From Protonemura montana (Eukaryota > Arthropoda > Insecta > Plecoptera > Nemouridae), in NCBI GenBank assembly GCA_947568835.1, contig OX387610.1, positions 15,419,001 through 15,483,000 on the forward strand: DNA of 64,000 nt, in the 5' to 3' direction. Positions within the stretch are counted from its first letter, which is position 1. Every line of letters starts with the position of its first letter. The translations under genes and the position numbers were made by a program. This document shows, piece by piece, positions 21,801-64,000 of this stretch. The notes below the pieces were generated by a model. That model had not been told where the DNA came from. It saw nothing but the letters and a program-made list of their open reading frames with translations, and did not search any database.

Positions 21801-22670
21801 ATCAATGTCAAAAGTTCCATCGTCTTTGTTGACCACCGTACGTGTGTGTATTCCTCCCAGCTGAAAGTTGAAGTAAAGAATTGATTCAAGTTGTAAGACT
21901 CGGATGAAAAATCAACAACGTTTCCAGGCATAAAAGCATACCTGAGCTGAGCCTCCTTGCTCATAAACAAATATATGGGCTTGATCACCAACTATCAATT
22001 CAGCACCTCGTCGATCGCAATGAGCCAAAACTGGAATTATAAACCAAACTTTTCAATGCACACGCTTTTCCACAGAAAATTGTTAAATAGAATACAAATT
22101 GTTCAAAAAAATTGGGATCTGAATTAGTAATTTTCTTACCAGCAATCATGTTACTCATCGTACCACTTGCAACAAATAATGCGCACTCTTTTCCAAAAAG
22201 TTCAGCAGCTCTTTTCTCCAATTCTGAAATGCATTCGATTGTGAAAATAAACACATAAAAAGAGGAACCATAATTTTTTTTAATGTACATTTATTCTGGA
22301 AACAAATATAATGTGACTATACTGCAAAATGTACTATCTTTGGATGTGACTAAACCTAAGGTAAATGCTTACCGTTGACAGTGGGGTCTTCCCCATAGAC
22401 ATCATCCCCAACTTCTGCCTCGAATATTGCTTTTCTCATTGCTGCAGATGGCTTTGAAAACGTATCACTTCTCAAATCAACTACCCGGTACTGTAAAATT
22501 AAATTATTAAGAATATATCAGTAGAACAAAACAATTTAGCAAAACAATAAAGTGGCACTTACGTTCCCCTTGTTTTTAGGTGCTTTATGAAGATACATTG
22601 TTCTATATTTCTGAACACTTTCACACAATCGTTTGCTTATACAGAGAGTTGATCTGCAACTTTTAAGCAT
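18540..22670 (-). CDS. THA1: Low-specificity L-threonine aldolase, 8 exons, 399 aa
   Basis: PLP-dependent fold-type I enzyme that cleaves threonine/allo-threonine to glycine and acetaldehyde. Exons (minus): 22563-22670, 22373-22490, 22140-22223, 21942-22030, 21681-21860, 20928-21121, 19927-20063, 18540-18829; phases all agree and the length equals the roughly 400 aa of animal THA1. Family motifs: [54 protein letters not shown] (206-211) and the PLP-binding SKGLG with Lys239. The start ATG at 22670 follows an in-frame TGA by one codon; the first 30 residues ([16 protein letters not shown]...) are basic and lack acidic residues early, suggesting a mitochondrial leader (inference). The gene is divergent to the myosin gene. 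Confidence 0.95.
18830..19926. other. THA1 intron 7
   Basis: About 1.1 kb; nothing coding. Holds a family A left arm near its upstream (high-coordinate) end. Confidence 0.6.
19608..19750. repeat. Family A, copy 6 (left arm)
   Basis: Starts tagactcatgtctacttgat, ends ctttatcaagggtaagagca. In THA1 intron 7. Confidence 0.8.
19927..20063 (-). CDS. THA1: THA1 exon 7 (residues 258-303)
   Basis: [20 protein letters not shown], the conserved R..LGG.MRQ block, then a DRLADDHRR helix. Confidence 0.93.
20231..20408 (-). repeat. 5S-like 91-bp units, two copies, minus orientation
   Basis: Two 91-bp units in the reverse direction to the array at 34440; each keeps the A-box-like AGTTAAGCAACACTGCGCTG (read on minus) and TATTGGATGGGTGACC. 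They run directly into the 15-bp minisatellite at 20409. THA1 intron 6. Confidence 0.85.
20409..20890. repeat. 15-bp minisatellite, 32 copies
   Basis: Unit CATGTGTATGATGGT. Length fits 31 units of 15 bp plus one 17-bp variant (CACTTGTATATGATGGC). The unit is the junction segment of the neighbouring 5S-like 91-bp repeat. THA1 intron 6. His/Thr/Asp-rich open frames across it follow from unit length divisible by three. Confidence 0.95.
20928..21121 (-). CDS. THA1: THA1 exon 6, PLP lysine (residues 194-257)
   Basis: [19 protein letters not shown] and [20 protein letters not shown]. The lysine before GLG forms the PLP Schiff base. Donor gttagt. Confidence 0.95.
21215..21508. repeat. Family A, copy 7
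   Basis: Spacer (aaacgccaatttgttcagga, atttcagaaaatacaaaatac) plus right arm; the terminal end is truncated at ttgttaaaactagta. THA1 intron 5. Confidence 0.8.
21681..21860 (-). CDS. THA1: THA1 exon 5 (residues 134-193)
   Basis: [20 protein letters not shown] and [20 protein letters not shown]; phase 0 at both ends. Confidence 0.95.
21942..22030 (-). CDS. THA1: THA1 exon 4 (residues 104-133)
   Basis: [20 protein letters not shown] and VYEQGGSAQ; donor gtatgc. Confidence 0.93.
22140..22223 (-). CDS. THA1: THA1 exon 3 (residues 76-103)
   Basis: [20 protein letters not shown] then TMSNMIA, the phosphate-site loop (SGTMSN). Confidence 0.93.
22373..22490 (-). CDS. THA1: THA1 exon 2 (residues 37-75)
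   Basis: [18 protein letters not shown] and [16 protein letters not shown], the N-terminal signature of the family. Confidence 0.95.
22563..22670 (-). CDS. THA1: THA1 exon 1, leader (residues 1-36)
   Basis: 36 codons, ends HKAPKNKGN before gtaagt. Arg/Lys/Ser/Cys-rich start, consistent with mitochondrial import. A second in-frame Met at residue 25 could give a leaderless form. Confidence 0.8.
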
Positions 22671-24370
22671 TCCTCAATAATTGACGAATTAATACGTCAT
22701 AACGAATTAGACCAAAGAATTAGACTATCTTCAAGGTTATAATATGTGGTTATGTCTCTGCTACTGATAGCTATAATATGCAAAGGTCGCATATGTTACC
22801 AAATTAACCTGTGACAATCTTTGCGCTTGCTGAAAACAATCTCTATGTTTACAATGAAATTAAAACTAATCCCACTACTTATTATTTAACGCCAGCATTT
22901 GATTCACGCGTGTCGACCGCTGCCGAAAATGAGCAAGCCTGACATGTTGACAGCTACTGTTAAACGCACGTGTGTTGGAATACGTGGGAAATTCGAACAT
23001 TGCCAGGCAGAAAATCGAATCCCCATTGATAACTGCATTATGTGCTTCAAGTTGCAGTTAAATTCACACAAGTGGATTTTCATGCATTTGACATGTTCTT
23101 AAAATCATGAGCCAGGCGTATGGAAAATCAACGAAACCGTCAGGAGATGCAGAGTGAGTTTGCCAGCCTTTTTCTTTACCAAGTATTTTTATTTTACTTT
23201 GCGATTTTATCATTGGGTCGTCCTTGTAATGTGCGAAAGTGCTTAATGAATGTATTCAAGTTTAATGCCTTTTAAGCTCAGATTTCTCTGCAACCGACTG
23301 GCGCCAGACAAACGAGCTAATTATTGGTATCACCAGTATCACGACTTACCTAATCCGTTCATGTTCATTGCCATTTTTTGATCTATGTTTGGTGGCATAT
23401 GGCAAAATCTTTGCCTTAAAAATCGTTTGAAATGTCATAAATTCCACAATTTTGACTGTCAAGTAGCTTAACATGGGTAAAAATTTGAAATTAGTTTTTA
23501 TTTTTAATCACATGGCCTGATACAACAAACATAAGGAGCACATGTTTTAAAATACCTACTTCGTCTGCCGTAACTTTCCTGACAAATCAAGGGAAAGTTC
23601 AGTAACATAAGGCATGAATTATTGCTGTCGAGTTTGCTCAATGCTTTTTCAATTGAGGCCGAGTGTATGATCATAATATTGTAAGATGTGACTCATCCGC
23701 AAAGGTATGAAACAGCAGTTGTTTGGCTTATGACGCAAACAACGAAATAAGAGGCGACCAGGAATTTTGATGAGTCTTTGAAAATCGATTTCGCTCAACC
23801 TCATGGAATTATTCCGTGTATCATTTGAAAATGTATCGGTTCTGGCAAAGGCAAGGCAATTTCTAGGGGTTCACTGCGAGAAGAATTGAGTTGATATGTT
23901 TTATATGTTTGCGTGATCAGTTGAATTAAATCTTAATCAAAATCATAACCATTACCAAATACATAAAACGATTCTTGAATTTAAATTGCGTTCCAAACTC
24001 CTAACAGATTTTGTTTTGCGAATGACAGTGCAGCTGGCACGAATTCTGCAGCTGGATTCGAATTTTGATCTCGTCCCGTACGCTGGCGCATTCTAGCGGC
24101 GACGAGCGGTGCGGGCGTTGCCTTCCTTGCCGCCACCTCGGCTTCATTCTCAATGTAACTGTCATCCGCGCCGCATACGAGCTGGCATTTCGTTTAGATG
24201 GGACGCGACTCACGGCATACAAGTGTTGTTAATGTTTAGATATTATTTTACCGTGTGTTACCCCCTTGTTTATTACTAGAACCAACTAGAATTTTATATC
24301 GAAAGTACATTGCAGTTGCCGTGCGATTAAAGTAGCCGATCGGCGTGTGGCGACTAGTTTTGCTTCAAAC
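22671..24370. promoter_or_regulatory. Divergent promoter region between THA1 and myosin
   Basis: 1.7 kb between two start codons. The part next to the myosin start (about 24040-24220) is GC/CpG-rich (gcggcgacgagcggtgcggg) and is the likely myosin promoter or 5' UTR. No TATA box or CArG box recognised. Transcription starts unknown. Confidence 0.5.
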
Positions 24371-62870
<38,500 letters not shown>

Positions 62871-62889
62871 GTGAGATCTCGACAGAAAC

Positions 62890-63214
62890 TTGCACAACTT
62901 GCCTTTCAATGCTTAGTGAAGAACAACTCAATTTCCCAAGGTTTCGTAACATAAACTAGTTACTTCTTCAAGGGTAAGAGTAGTCCTGACAAGTTTCCAA
63001 TAACAAAAGAACCACATAAAATTATAACAATTACCAAGTTCAAGCTTCCTAAATGCATCTAAATAAAATAATCAGAGTCAATAACTAAAAAACTAACGTA
63101 TTTTGTATTTTCTGAAATAAAATCCCGAACAAATTGGCGTTTTTTTACCAACTAACCAATTATGTGTTTGGAAAATAAATGACATCAAGCAGACGTGAGT
63201 CTAGAAACAATGAA
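62890..63214. repeat. Family A, copy 14
   Basis: Begins about 20 bp after the exon 13 donor; diverged left arm (cccaaggtttcgtaacataa), full spacer, short right end tcaagcagacgtgagtc. Confidence 0.8.
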
Positions 63215-63539
63215 ACCCTGGGTTGAACCAGTTGAGTGGGAAGTTAACTTCAATGTGGCTGATTCATTTGTTAGACTTACTTATTATTATTTATTAATTG
63301 GGTTGACTTTGTGTTGTGCTTTATGCCCTGTGACTGAGATTATACGTTGCAATAGTTAACATCATTATTTACAATATTTTCCTTGAAAACTTGCACATTT
63401 AAAGTTGATAAACCGATCTTGCTGTCCTATTTCTTCAAGTAACATAAATCTTGTTGGTTTGTTGAATAGGAAATTATAACTAATCCACTATTCATTGGAG
63501 AGGTCAAGAAGATTAAGATCTGATATTGCAGTCTTTGTG

Positions 63540-64000
63540 TATTGCAATGCAGTTGTGTGTTTCTATCATCTGTCTTATGAACATTCCTTCACATGTGAAC
63601 GTGTATTGCAATGCAGTTGTGTGTTTCTATCATCTGTCTTATGAACATTCCTTCACATGTGAACGTGTATTGCAATGCAGTTGTGTGTTTCTATCATCTG
63701 TCTTATGAACATTCCTTCACATGTGAACGTGTATTGCAATGCAGTTGTGTGTTTCTATCATCTGTCTTATGAACATTCCTTCACATGTGAACGTGTATTG
63801 CAATGCAGTTGTGTGTTTCTATCATCTGTCTTATGAACATTCCTTCACATGTGAACGTGTATTGCAATGCAGTTGTGTGTTTCTATCATCTGTCTTATGA
63901 ACATTCCTTCACATGTGAACGTGTATTGCAATGCAGTTGTGTGTTTCTATCATCTGTCTTATGAACATTCCTTCACATGTGAACGTGTATTGCAATGGAA
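63540..64000. repeat. 64-bp tandem repeat, at least 7 copies, runs off the window
   Basis: Unit starts tattgcaatgcagttgtgtg; successive starts at 63540, 63604 and 63668. The copies look identical in the window. Myosin intron 13. Confidence 0.95.

Noticed and set aside
24347..24370. Non-ATG extension of the myosin N terminus
   Set aside because: The frame is open upstream but begins with GTG; the ATG at 24371 gives the expected start of the head.

Overview
The window is animal nuclear DNA. It holds four multi-exon genes with GT-AG introns, no operons, AT-rich introns, and many transposon fragments and minisatellites. The myosin motor resembles the invertebrate zipper type (switch II DMAGFE, loop-2 region [13 protein letters not shown]) more than vertebrate MYH9/10 as I remember them, and a threonine aldolase with a leader peptide is present. 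That suggests an invertebrate, perhaps marine; I cannot name the lineage. Every exon junction in the four models was checked by hand for GT/AG and reading phase, and all phases agree.

Layout. 184-1594: decayed hAT DNA transposon with an 8-bp target duplication. 2070-9449 (-): WIPI2-type autophagy beta-propeller, 11 exons, 450 aa. 9450-10472: divergent promoter region. 10473-14433 (+): MMD/PAQR10-11 type seven-helix membrane protein, 5 exons, 263 aa. 14434-18539: convergent intergenic region. 18540-22670 (-): low-specificity L-threonine aldolase, 8 exons, 399 aa, with a probable mitochondrial leader. 22671-24370: second divergent promoter region. 24371 to beyond 64000 (+): non-muscle myosin II heavy chain, first 13 coding exons (993 codons: full motor, IQ region and first part of the rod). 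Its first coding intron alone is 20 kb.

The four genes have unrelated jobs (autophagosome lipid sensing, Golgi/endomembrane signalling, threonine breakdown, cytoskeletal contraction). I see no pathway linking them; they look like ordinary neighbours arranged as two divergent pairs.

The unusual content is in the introns. (1) A 91-bp tandem array whose unit contains a 5S rRNA-like A-box/C-box region; a 15-bp piece of the same unit has separately expanded into its own minisatellite at two other loci. (2) A family of long-TIR palindromic elements carrying a tRNA-like cloverleaf in the middle. (3) A second palindromic family of about 15 copies, one fragment of which has inserted at a WIPI2 splice donor and duplicated it. 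(4) At least a dozen different minisatellites (units 4 to 101 bp), including a 113-copy array built from exactly two unit types of 16 and 17 bp. Some arrays read open in several frames on both strands; I treat those ORFs as artefacts.
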